A stretch of DNA of 64,000 nt from Paenibacillus sp. NAIST15-1. Its GTDB lineage: Bacteria > Bacillota > Bacilli > Paenibacillales > Paenibacillaceae. Made by a program: the position numbers and the translations under genes. The stretch spans positions 62,001 through 126,000 of the forward strand of contig NZ_BBYF01000003.1 in the NCBI RefSeq assembly GCF_001894745.1. Direction: 5' to 3'. Under the pieces are notes generated by a model. The model ran no database searches. It was not told where the DNA came from and saw nothing but the letters and a program-made list of their open reading frames with translations. Position 1 is the first letter of the stretch. Every line of letters begins with the position of its first letter. Positions 43,142-53,500 of this stretch are shown here, in pieces.

Positions 43142-46100
43142 GCCGCTCCACCTTTTTGAAGCTTACAGATGAAGGATTCTCAAGGGTGGGCATGGTCTGC
43201 TTTTTCTGCAGAATCCATTGTGCCAGACTGCGGACAGTAGCCATTTCAAACAACTCGCGCAGAGTTGGAACATAACCGCAAGCAGCGCCTATTCTAGCGA
43301 CAACTGCGGTCGCCTTGAGAGAATGACCGCCCAATTCAAAGAAATTATCATTGACGCTGATTTCATCCAGTTGCAGAACATCTTGCCAGATGGCCAGAAC
43401 AAGTGCTTCTTCTTCATTTTGAGGCGGTATGATTTCCCGGATGCGTTCATCTGTATTTTGAATTTCAGATAAGCGTACCTTGTCTATTTTACCGGTAGAG
43501 GTCAACGGCATGTTGGCCACAAAAATAATCTCCTGCGGAACCATATAACCAGGGAGTCTGCTCCGAAGCCAAGCGGACAACTCCTGCCGGTTCGTCAAGG
43601 AAATTCCCGTCTGGAACTTCTCCTCACCGGATTCCGGATGTGGAAAATGCTGCACCCATACACTCGGATCATAATAGATTCCATTTTTCTGTTCCAAGTC
43701 AATCATGACAGGCTGTAACGTGATTGGCGTGATATAGCTGCCGCTTTTTGGAAACTCGATGCCGGTCCATAGCTGCCAATCTCTAATACTGCCTGTGATC
43801 GTCTGTGATTGTTCTGCAATGCTTAGAACTTGTCCGCCTGCCCGGATATGGGTTCGCAGCCAAGGATCTAACGGCAGGCCATCTGATCTGGTCAACGCAC
43901 AGTACTCTGTAAATGACTGTTCGGGATAGTTCGTTTTGCCTGTTGGTCGAACAGGTACGATAATATGCTCCAACTGGTGAGCGTCAGCCACATATTTGAA
44001 AGCTTCCAGCAGCAGCCCGGCTAGTCCATTGCCCCGTTGCTGTTCATTTACCACCCCGGCCAATATCAGTAGCGTATTGGGAGAGGGATGCGAACCGGCG
44101 GTTTCCACACTTTTCAGCAGACCCTCATCCCAGCCTTGCGGAAGATGCTCCGGTGAGCCGTCCCAATACATTGGAACGGTATTGCCGACAGCGGCAATCT
44201 CTCCATCTTCTTGTAGCAAGGCAAATTGATAATCGGTGAAGTTGGCAAACAGCTTAGGCCAGTGTTCCAGCATTACACTATCCCCGATAAAATAATCTGG
44301 CCATGACTGCCGATGCAGTGCATTCATTCCCGCGGCCAACTGCGGCATTTGCGCCAAATTAAACCATTTTAAACGTCGTGTATGGCTAAATGGCTGATAC
44401 TTGTTTGTAATTTCCACATAGGCGACCAAACCATCCATTCCTTTGTCATAGCGGTGGACAACGGCTGCGCTCGCGATATCACGGTGCTGCATAAGTACCG
44501 CTTCAACTTCCTCCAGCTCCACCCGGTTTCCTCTCACCTTCACCTGCTGGTCCAGCCGGCCGATGTAGCGAATGATGCCTTCTTCTGTATACTTGACAAG
44601 GTCGCCTGTCTTGTATAGCTTCGAGTCAGGCTTATCAGAGAACGGATCGTTCACAAAACTGTCTGCCGTGCGTTCAGGATCATGTAAATAACCGCGTGCC
44701 AGTCCTGGTGAGCTGATGTATAGTTCACCAGGCACACCTGCTGGCACAATATTCATCATTCGATCAAGCACATATACCATTACATTGCCCAGCGGCGAGC
44801 CAATCGGAACAATCTCTCCTTCAAATTCCAGCCTGCAATCAAATGTTGTTGCATCTACCGTGACTTCTGTCGGTCCATAATGGTTGTACAATCCGCAATC
44901 GAATTCCTCCCGGAACAAATCGCGCAGCTTGCGTGTAAGCGGCGCTCCGCCACTAATCACAAACCGGAGTTCAGGCCATTGTGTAAATACCCCGTTTCTG
45001 CGGGCGTTGATGAATTCCTCCAGCATCAGCGGTACAAACTGCAAGAATGCAACTCCCTGCTCCTCCGCAAGCTTCCCTAGCGCAGCCGGATCTTTGGCTT
45101 CATCAGGATGTGGTATGAAAATTCGCGCTCCGCAGGTGAGCGGCCAAAATATCTCCAGCAACGAAGCATCAAATGAATACGAGGTGTGGAACAGCGCCGT
45201 ATCATTAACCTGCAACGAATAATGCTGCGCCAGCCCGGCAAACAAATGCACGATGCCCTGATGCTCGATCTCAATTCCTTTGGGCTTCCCGGTTGTACCC
45301 GAGGTAAATAATACATAGGCCAGTGTGGAACGGTCCGCCTCTACACCCGGATTAATGGTCGACTGTGCATGCAACTGCGCCTCCAACTTGTTGAGATCAA
45401 GCAAGGTCACCGGGGGTTCAGGGTGTACAGATTGCGCCAACCATGAACCGGCTCCCGTGATCAGTACAGAAATATCTGCGGCCTGTATGATCTCCAATTG
45501 CCGTGCTTCCGGGAGTTCCGGATGGATAGGCACATAAGCGGCGCCTGCTTTCCAAACGGCAAGCAGCGAAACAATCAAATCAGCCGAACGTTCAAACCTA
45601 ACTCCGATTTTTTGCTCCCGCCGCACACCGGCAGTCAGCAGCAAATGCGCCAACTGATTCGCTTTTTCATTCATTTGTTTATACGTCATTGTCTGATTAT
45701 GATCGAAGATGGCGATCTCGTTCGGTGTCAATTCCACCTGACGTTCAATCACTTGATGCACACAGGATTGGGCTTCATAGCTGTGTGGCTTGCGATTACG
45801 TAGGTTGGCGATAATCGTTTCGGACTGTTTATCCAGCCACTCATAGGTATAAAGCGAACCGTCAGGCGAATCAATCACCTGTTGCGTTAGCAAGATAAAC
45901 TGCTCGGCAATCCGCTCTGCCGTCGTTCTTTTAAACAGATCCGTATTATAGTTCAAATTAAGTTCAATCCCGTGACCCAGTTCATCAAAAGCAAAGGTCA
46001 GATCAAAACGAGAACTGGTTTCCATGAAATCATACACTCGCGGATTGTAGTCGAGCCCAGCAAATTTCAGGTTTTTCAGTAAATTTTGTTTATTGTTTTG

Positions 46101-49100
46101 CAAGCCATACATAACCGAAAACAGCTTAGAACGCGAAAGATCATTTTCCGTCTGGATTTGCTCAATGACGAAGTTACTCGGATATAGATGATTATCATAG
46201 GCCTCGATTGCCGTCTGCCTGCTCTGGGAAACCAATTCAGCAAACGTCATATTCGGTTCTATTCGGCATTCCAACAGAATCGCCGTGGCAAACAGCCCTA
46301 GCATTCGTTCTAGCTTCACATCGTCACGGTTCACAATAGGAGAACCGACTGCGAAATGATCCTGATTGCTCAAACGGTGCATTTGTAAATTCAATACCGA
46401 CAATAGGAACATATATAATGTAATCCCATGCTGCTGACAGTAAGTGGCGATCCGCTTTTGCAAGTCCGGTTGAATCGTCTTCAGCACAGTGCCACCGTTG
46501 AACGTCACTATCGAAGGGCGCGGATAATCAGTCGGCAGGTCTAGTGCTGGCGGCACAACAGCGAATTTATCCAGCCAATACTGCCGTTTGGCTTCCAGGT
46601 ATCCAGATTGAATTGAAGTGTTCATCCATTCGGCATAATCCGTATATTCAATTTCCAGCTCAGGCAACTGCGCAGTACGATGTTCTAATTGCGAATTATA
46701 CAGTTCACTGAATTCGTCAATCAGATTCATGGACGATGTCTCATCCCAGATAATATGATGCGCTACGAACATCATCAGAAACTCTTTGTCCGCATATTCG
46801 ATCAACTTGACCGAAAACAGCGGCCCTTGGGCAAAATCAAAACTTTGATTGTTATGCTGTTCCGCCATCCGGTAGACATCTTGCATAATTTCATCCGGCT
46901 CTATATGTGTTCGATTCTCATATACGCTGTCCAGTCGGAAGTCCTGCTCCGATTTCACAACTTGAACCGTTGCGCCTTCATGATTGGCAAAATGAGTACG
47001 AAGCACGGAATGCCGTTCAATCAGTCGCTGCCATGCCCACTCAAAAGCTGGAAGATTCATATCACCATAAAACATCAAATCAAAGCTTACATTATAAAAC
47101 GGGTTGTCCGGCTCCAGTTCATGCAAATACCACTCCGGCAGTTGAACAGGAGCAAGCGCGTATGCGCTTTTAGGCGGAAAACGGCGCAACGGATTATTGT
47201 CCGCAGCCTCTCTCGTTGGAGAATGGCCAGTTGTTTTGGCCGCTTTTTCCTGATCAATGACTGCCGCCAGTTCATGCAATACCGGGGTCGTGAAAATTTG
47301 CTGGAGTGCCATACTGATACCAAACTGCTTCCGAATCCGGTTTACCAGTTTGACTGCACTGATGGAATGCCCCCCCAGATGAAAGAAATGATCCTGTGCA
47401 TCCACTTGCTTTAATTCCAGGATCTCTGCCCATAAGAAGGAAAGTTCCCGCTCTGTCGGGGTAGACCATGTTGCCGGTTTGGATGGTGCGGATGCGATAT
47501 ACTCGTTCGCCCATGACTGCAATGTTTTGCGGTCAATTTTCTCGCTGGTCAGTAGCGGCATTTGCTCAATGCTGATTAACTGCGCTGGAACCATATAATA
47601 GGGCAGCTTCTCCTGCAAATAAGTCCGCAATTGTTCCGGCTCCAAACGCTCCTTGCTTGTATAAAAGGTAACCAGCATCGAATCGCCATTTCCTTGCTTT
47701 CTCGCAATCACCGCCGCTTCGTCTATCCCTGGATGACGGTTGATTACCGCCTCTACCTCACCAAGCTCAATACGGAAACCGCGTACCTTGACCTGATGAT
47801 CGATCCGGCTGGAAAATTCCAGATTGCCATTCGGCAACCAACATCCCAAATCACCTGTCCGATAAACAATGCGCTCATGTTCGTGGTTGGCAAACGGATT
47901 GGCAATGAACTTGCTGCGGGTCAGCTCGTCATTATGCCAGTAACCGGCTCCAACGCCAATTCCGGAAATCCATATTTCACCCTTTACCCCTACCGGGACT
48001 GGCTTATGAAATTGGTCCACCACATACAGACGCATGTTAGGAAGTGGTTTGCCTACAGGAATGCGCTTATGTGTCAAGTTAGATTCATCCTGAACATCAC
48101 TGCGCATCATATACTGGGTTACATCATCCGAACATTCCGTAGGTCCATAGGCATTAATCAACGGTATATCCGGGAGCATGGTAAACCAGCTTTTGACCAG
48201 TTTGCCAGGCAGCTCTTCCCCGTTGGCAATCATCCAGCGCAAGGAGGGCAAGGAACGTTCGGAAGCAGGCATACTTTCCATCGTATCCAAGAAAGCAAAC
48301 AGCAATGAAGGAACGGTCTCGATAACTGTAATCTGATGATTCTTTATATGCTGCAACAATAACGTTTGATCCCGACCCGCCTCAAAGGAAACAATGGATG
48401 TCTGTCCGCCGACCAGCAGCGCAACAAGCGCTTGCCAGATAGAGACATCGAAACTGATCGAAGCATTTTGTGCTACAATATCGCGTTCACTCAGTTGCAG
48501 GCTATAAATTTTGGCGTACAGATGATTGATCATGCCATTATGGCGTACGAGTGCACCTTTGGGCGTACCGGTTGAACCGGAAGTGTAGATCATATAAGCA
48601 AGCCGTTCGGCTGAAGGATCGTCCTCCCCGTCAGTTACCGGGAAATCAGCCAGACACTCGCTGGTGATCAGCTCATGTTGCTGCGGCCATAATGGCCCTT
48701 CCCCTATCGGCATATCCACACACAGCACAGAAAGGCTTGCAACCGTATCCAGTCTGCTCACGCGTTCCAGCAGTTGATTCTGAGTAATCAGAAGCTGTGC
48801 AGCGCAGTCCTGTAAGATATAAGTTGCGCGTTCATCCGGCACATTCGGATCAATCGGCACATAGGCTGCACCACTCTTGAGAATTGCCAGCAGCGAGGTC
48901 AGCCAGTCAAGATTGCGCTCACACATAACAGCAACAAATTGCCCTGACTTTATACCGCGGCTGCGTAAAAAATGCGCCAAACGGTTCGCACGCTCATTTA
49001 ATTCTCTATACGATAATTGCTCTCCGTCGTAAGAGGCCGCAATATGATTCGGCGTACGTACAACCTGCTGTTCAAACAGTATAGGAAATGGCGTATGTAC

Positions 49101-50525
49101 CGGGAAATCAACAGACACCTGATTGAAATCTTCCATCACCTGTGTGCGCTCAGTCTCCGACAGCATATCCATTTCGCTAACAAGTATCGTTGGATTCTGG
49201 ATGGCCTGCTGGACCAGTTGTAAAAAATTACAGCTTAACCGTTCCATTGAAGACGATTCAAACAGGTGGGTGGCATATTGAATATAGCCTTCGATCTGCC
49301 CTTCCTTTTGATAAAGCTCAAATATAAAATCAAATACGGAATAACGGATAGGTTGAAGCGAATGTTCAAATGACAAAAACAATCCTGGCGATATTTCGCG
49401 CACAGCTTTGCTGTCTGCATGCAGTGTATGCATTTCAAACACAACATCATATACGGGATGATGGCTATTATTGCGATCTGCCCCCAGATCATGGACGATC
49501 ATATCGAACGGATATGCCTGATTTTCCTGAATATTTAGCACATTTTCTTTGATTCGTTTGACAAATACGCTGAAAGACTCTTCTCCGTTTATCTGATTAC
49601 GCACCGGTAGTGTATTGATGAAGCTGCCGATCATTCCGTTCAAATCGGGATGAAATCGGCCTGATAAAGAAGTCCCGACAATGATGTCCTGATTCCGTGT
49701 ATATTTGGCGAGCAACACATTCATAATTCCTAATAAAAACATGTATAGACTCACATCCAACTGCTCACATGTTTTTTTGAGCGATACAAACATTTCCTCG
49801 CCAATAACCAGCGGTACGGCCGCCCCGGTATAGGTTCGTTCCGCTGGACGTTGATAGTCCAGCGGGAAGTTCAGATCGAGCAGTTCCCCAGCCAAATAGT
49901 CAGCCCAGAATTGACGCTGGTCCGCCAATTCACCGCCCGTCAGCATACCGTTATGCCAATGAGCATAGTCGCTGTACTGAATATCAAGCTCTGGTAGTAC
50001 AGGCGGAACCTGGGTAACATGCGCCTTGTAAATCACCATCAGTTCGGACAGTATAATGTCGATCGATAGCCCATCGACGATGCTGTGATGAGCGACGATC
50101 ATGCAGATATGTTTGTCCGCGGATAACTTATACAAGGTGAACCGAATCAACGGGGCCTGCTGCAAATCGAACGGTGTATTCAATTCCTCCTGTATTCTAT
50201 GCTCCAGCCGCTCACGCGAATCATCAGCCGAAATATCATAGATCGCAACCGGAATATGAATATCGTGAAAAACGAGCTGCAGCGGCGAGCCGTCCTGATC
50301 CCGATAACTGGTACGAAGGGCAGCATGCCGTTTCGCCAGATCCTGTACTGTCTGTTTAAACAGCCCCACGTCCAGTGGGCCGACCAGTGTAAATACAGTA
50401 GACACATGGGACATTGCGCGAGCTGATGGATCATCGGAAAAATCAAGCTTGTCCAGGAACCAAAATCGTTTTTGCGTATGTGATAATTCATATTGATTAG
50501 TTGTCGATTGAGTAGAAATATTCAT
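43122..50525 (-). CDS. NRPS, C-A-PCP-C-A(GNAT insert)-PCP
   Basis: A 2467-residue bimodular NRPS (residues numbered from ATG 50525, which has AAAGGAAG 7 nt upstream; the frame opens at 50543). C1 with HHSIVDG (146-152); A1 about 475-1000, code DVWEINADDK; the two Asp at positions 330/331 suggest a basic substrate. PCP1 Ser1054. C2 has HHIIWDE (1256-1262) instead of HHxxxDG. A2 about 1590-2355, code DALQIGHVDK, not assigned. Between A8 (VKVRGNRVELEEVEAVL) and A9 (LRSRLPGYMVPQ) about 265 residues are inserted, holding a GNAT-like acetyltransferase. PCP2 Ser2402. Third biosynthetic protein in the assembly line. Confidence 0.93.
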   Translation of the reverse strand: MNISTQSTTNQYELSHTQKRFWFLDKLDFSDDPSARAMSHVSTVFTLVGPLDVGLFKQTVQDLAKRHAALRTSYRDQDGSPLQLVFHDIHIPVAIYDISADDSRERLEHRIQEELNTPFDLQQAPLIRFTLYKLSADKHICMIVAHHSIVDGLSIDIILSELMVIYKAHVTQVPPVLPELDIQYSDYAHWHNGMLTGGELADQRQFWADYLAGELLDLNFPLDYQRPAERTYTGAAVPLVIGEEMFVSLKKTCEQLDVSLYMFLLGIMNVLLAKYTRNQDIIVGTSLSGRFHPDLNGMIGSFINTLPVRNQINGEESFSVFVKRIKENVLNIQENQAYPFDMIVHDLGADRNNSHHPVYDVVFEMHTLHADSKAVREISPGLFLSFEHSLQPIRYSVFDFIFELYQKEGQIEGYIQYATHLFESSSMERLSCNFLQLVQQAIQNPTILVSEMDMLSETERTQVMEDFNQVSVDFPVHTPFPILFEQQVVRTPNHIAASYDGEQLSYRELNERANRLAHFLRSRGIKSGQFVAVMCERNLDWLTSLLAILKSGAAYVPIDPNVPDERATYILQDCAAQLLITQNQLLERVSRLDTVASLSVLCVDMPIGEGPLWPQQHELITSECLADFPVTDGEDDPSAERLAYMIYTSGSTGTPKGALVRHNGMINHLYAKIYSLQLSERDIVAQNASISFDVSIWQALVALLVGGQTSIVSFEAGRDQTLLLQHIKNHQITVIETVPSLLFAFLDTMESMPASERSLPSLRWMIANGEELPGKLVKSWFTMLPDIPLINAYGPTECSDDVTQYMMRSDVQDESNLTHKRIPVGKPLPNMRLYVVDQFHKPVPVGVKGEIWISGIGVGAGYWHNDELTRSKFIANPFANHEHERIVYRTGDLGCWLPNGNLEFSSRIDHQVKVRGFRIELGEVEAVINRHPGIDEAAVIARKQGNGDSMLVTFYTSKERLEPEQLRTYLQEKLPYYMVPAQLISIEQMPLLTSEKIDRKTLQSWANEYIASAPSKPATWSTPTERELSFLWAEILELKQVDAQDHFFHLGGHSISAVKLVNRIRKQFGISMALQQIFTTPVLHELAAVIDQEKAAKTTGHSPTREAADNNPLRRFPPKSAYALAPVQLPEWYLHELEPDNPFYNVSFDLMFYGDMNLPAFEWAWQRLIERHSVLRTHFANHEGATVQVVKSEQDFRLDSVYENRTHIEPDEIMQDVYRMAEQHNNQSFDFAQGPLFSVKLIEYADKEFLMMFVAHHIIWDETSSMNLIDEFSELYNSQLEHRTAQLPELEIEYTDYAEWMNTSIQSGYLEAKRQYWLDKFAVVPPALDLPTDYPRPSIVTFNGGTVLKTIQPDLQKRIATYCQQHGITLYMFLLSVLNLQMHRLSNQDHFAVGSPIVNRDDVKLERMLGLFATAILLECRIEPNMTFAELVSQSRQTAIEAYDNHLYPSNFVIEQIQTENDLSRSKLFSVMYGLQNNKQNLLKNLKFAGLDYNPRVYDFMETSSRFDLTFAFDELGHGIELNLNYNTDLFKRTTAERIAEQFILLTQQVIDSPDGSLYTYEWLDKQSETIIANLRNRKPHSYEAQSCVHQVIERQVELTPNEIAIFDHNQTMTYKQMNEKANQLAHLLLTAGVRREQKIGVRFERSADLIVSLLAVWKAGAAYVPIHPELPEARQLEIIQAADISVLITGAGSWLAQSVHPEPPVTLLDLNKLEAQLHAQSTINPGVEADRSTLAYVLFTSGTTGKPKGIEIEHQGIVHLFAGLAQHYSLQVNDTALFHTSYSFDASLLEIFWPLTCGARIFIPHPDEAKDPAALGKLAEEQGVAFLQFVPLMLEEFINARRNGVFTQWPELRFVISGGAPLTRKLRDLFREEFDCGLYNHYGPTEVTVDATTFDCRLEFEGEIVPIGSPLGNVMVYVLDRMMNIVPAGVPGELYISSPGLARGYLHDPERTADSFVNDPFSDKPDSKLYKTGDLVKYTEEGIIRYIGRLDQQVKVRGNRVELEEVEAVLMQHRDIASAAVVHRYDKGMDGLVAYVEITNKYQPFSHTRRLKWFNLAQMPQLAAGMNALHRQSWPDYFIGDSVMLEHWPKLFANFTDYQFALLQEDGEIAAVGNTVPMYWDGSPEHLPQGWDEGLLKSVETAGSHPSPNTLLILAGVVNEQQRGNGLAGLLLEAFKYVADAHQLEHIIVPVRPTGKTNYPEQSFTEYCALTRSDGLPLDPWLRTHIRAGGQVLSIAEQSQTITGSIRDWQLWTGIEFPKSGSYITPITLQPVMIDLEQKNGIYYDPSVWVQHFPHPESGEEKFQTGISLTNRQELSAWLRSRLPGYMVPQEIIFVANMPLTSTGKIDKVRLSEIQNTDERIREIIPPQNEEEALVLAIWQDVLQLDEISVNDNFFELGGHSLKATAVVARIGAACGYVPTLRELFEMATVRSLAQWILQKKQTMPTLENPSSVSFKKVERRERTKR
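43608..44402 (-). other. GNAT-like acetyltransferase domain inside the second adenylation domain
   Basis: Residues about 2042-2306 of the NRPS at 43122-50525. The acetyl-CoA-binding motif Q-x-x-G-x-G is QQRGNGLAG (44025-44042 for the core). Flanking segments (MPQLAAGMNALHRQSW, ALLQEDGEIAAVGNTVPMYW, LPLDPWLRTHIRAGGQVL, WTGIEFPKSGSYITP, YYDPSVWVQH) correspond to a full-length stand-alone GNAT family with the PWLR-H and WTG-F-SG-Y blocks. A8 and A9-A10 of the A domain resume intact on both sides, so this is an in-frame insertion and not a second protein. Methyltransferase domains are known at the same position in other A domains; that analogy suggests modification of the loaded residue or its amine. 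Confidence 0.8.
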
Positions 50526-50551
50526 CGCAAAACTTCCTTTCATGCAGTTTC

Positions 50552-53500
50552 TTATTCCTGATTCATCGGAACAGCTTTCGGAATGGAAGACCGAATTTTG
50601 GATACCGGCTTAGCATCTTGGAGTTGTTCATGGATAAATCTACTTAATGAACGAATCGTATCATAGCGGAATAGCGTGTTCGCATCTAGCTGCAACTGAT
50701 AGATTTGCGACAACTGCACAGTAATATCAATTCCAAGAATCGAATCGCCACCGATGGAGAAATAGTTCTCGTTCACATCTGGAGCTTGCTCCATCTCCAA
50801 CATTTCGGTCCAGACACGCGCAACCGTAGACTCAATACTCTCTAGGCTGATATCCGCTATGGATGGTTTGGCAGATGAGGCATTCATCCTTTTCCTAAGA
50901 TCGGGCTCCAGTTTGAAATACGCCTGCTTGTCCAGCGCCTGCAAATCCTGCTCATCCAATCCCGTCACCATTAAATGACTGGATCGCGCACCGGTAATCG
51001 TCCAAAATGCCTCAACCCCCTGCTTGCGGTCATAACCCAGAATAAGTGGAGATAATCGGGCAATTTCATGAATATGGGAGGACTGCAGCTCTTCGTTCTT
51101 GCTTCCCATCCCGGTAAATTGCCATCCTCCCCACTGAATAGATATAAACTGCCGGCCAAGCTGTCTTTGTTGCAACGCATATTGATCCATAAAATGATTA
51201 GCACTAGTATAGGGTCCCAGATTTTTCTCTGACAATATAGCGTCTACAGAGGAGAAGGTCATAAAAAAATCAACCATATGTTCACGCAGCAGCATATCCA
51301 GAAGTACCGTCCCATAGACTTTAGCTTCATATACATCCTGATAATCTTCCATACTTGCCTCTTGCAGCGAAACCCGCTTCCCTAGTATACCTGCCGCATG
51401 AATAACCCCGTCGACGTTGCCGTATTGAGTGGAGATTCGCTCAACGGTTGACTCCAACTCATTGCGTTCTGCAATATTAACCGCAAAATACTGTACATCA
51501 GCGCCTAGCTCCGCCAGGGAACGAATATCGGCAAGCTGACGCTGGCTCATATTCTCTTCGCGGGTACGTCCCAGCAGCACGAAAGTGGCACGATATTTGC
51601 TTGCGATCGCACGGCATATTTCTGTCGCTATGCCTCCGGTTCCGCCTGTAACCAAGTAGACACCATCATTGCGAAACAACTCCCGCTTTGTCTTGGAAGG
51701 GACAGATTCGTTCAAATACCGAACATAACGAGTGCCATTCCGGTAGGCCACTTCTTTCGTTTCATCATGCCAGCATACTTCGTTATAAATATGCTGTAAT
51801 GAGACATCCTTCGCCCACTCCGACGCTTCCAGGTCAATGCAACGCGACTCCAGTAACGGATATTCATGATTGGCGCTGCGATTTAGAGATACGATAAAAC
51901 TTTGCAGCGGGTCAACAATGGCGTCTTCAGATGCAACCTTGTCCGCATTTCTAGTAATATGGAACAACCGCGCCGGTGTGGCAGCCGTATGCAGCGCAAG
52001 CTGCCTCGTCAAATACCAGGCAGGTGCGAGTATCCCGTCAACCACCGCAGACAACTGCTTCCTGTCGGTAACCATCCGATCCTGCAACGGTTGACTGGAT
52101 GAGATATGAATGCATGTATTGACAATTTGGTCGCTGTCTCTTAATTGCTTCAATACGTCGGCGATTTGATCTTCTTCATTTATATTCACTTCATAGACCT
52201 GCCGCTCTAACTGACGATATTGAGAGCCGTAATACATTTGTACGACATCCATGCCCTCACCGCGGAATTTATTCGCCAGTTGTTCCTGCCAGTCAGAGTG
52301 TTCGCCAACTATCAGCAAGACGCCCTGTAATAGATGCTTGCGCTCACGCTGAAGCTGAGTCGGTTTCCAATACAGCCGATGCAGCAGTTTACTGGTTACG
52401 GCACCTGTTTCCTGTTGTTCTTGATGACGAACTTCAATCGCTTTGCGCTTTGTCGAGTTCATATCGAACCAGTATGATTTGCGTTCGAATGGATAGACAG
52501 GCAGGGAAACAACATTGCCCGTCTGAATTGGTGTCAAATCAAGGTTCCAGCCTGCTTTGTACAGATGTGACAGTACCGTCAGCAACTGGTGATCCCCCTG
52601 TGTGAAACCGAACACATCTGCTTCCCATTGCTGGGGAGGGATGGACGAACCCTCGGTGGATTGGGATGCTGTGTCAAGAAGCTGATGAATGGGTATTGCG
52701 CCTGCAGTCAGCAGGATGCCTCTATGTGCAAACCATTGCTGTTCATTCATATTCGTATTGTGTTGTGCTAAGCTCGTATGCAACGCGGCGTCTGTAACAT
52801 TTGCCAGTGTTCCTTTATTCTGCATAACATTAGAGACCGCTGCTCCAATGCCGATTCCACTCAGCTCATAGTTCAGTCCTGTTGCCTGCAATAGACTGAC
52901 GATAGCGTACAGAAACGAAGCATAGATCGCTCTGGCCCGAAGCTGCGGGTCATCACTTGAAGCAGCAATATACTCATCGTATTGCGCTCGTTGCTCACGG
53001 TTTATCCAGCCTGTCAGGACTAATTGATCGTAAAGCCGCTCCGCACCCGGAATATAATCTTGCAGCCACAGACTGACCCTTGCCTCTGTTTGTCCATGGC
53101 GGGCGTGAATTTCAGCAGCCTGTTCCAGCCGTTCGATGAGTTCCTTTCGAGTATGAGCGACCACAGCGAACCGATAATTATCCTGACTGCGCCGGCAGTT
53201 CAACGTATAGCTTATATCCGCAAGGGCAGCTTGATGATTATGCATAAGATGCTGCCGCAGTCCGTCTATCTTTCGTTGTACAATTGCAGGAGTTGAACCT
53301 GATACGGTGAACAGATACGGGATCTGCTGCACTTGATCCGGATCAGGTCCATTCTGTGGACCGTCCAACACCGATTGAGGTTCGAATTTCTCCAGAATGA
53401 TATGCACATTCGTACCACTCAGCCCAAATGAACTCACACCGGCACGAAGCGGCTCTCCAGCGACTGGCTGCCAAGAACTTAATGTACCGTTTACAAGGAC

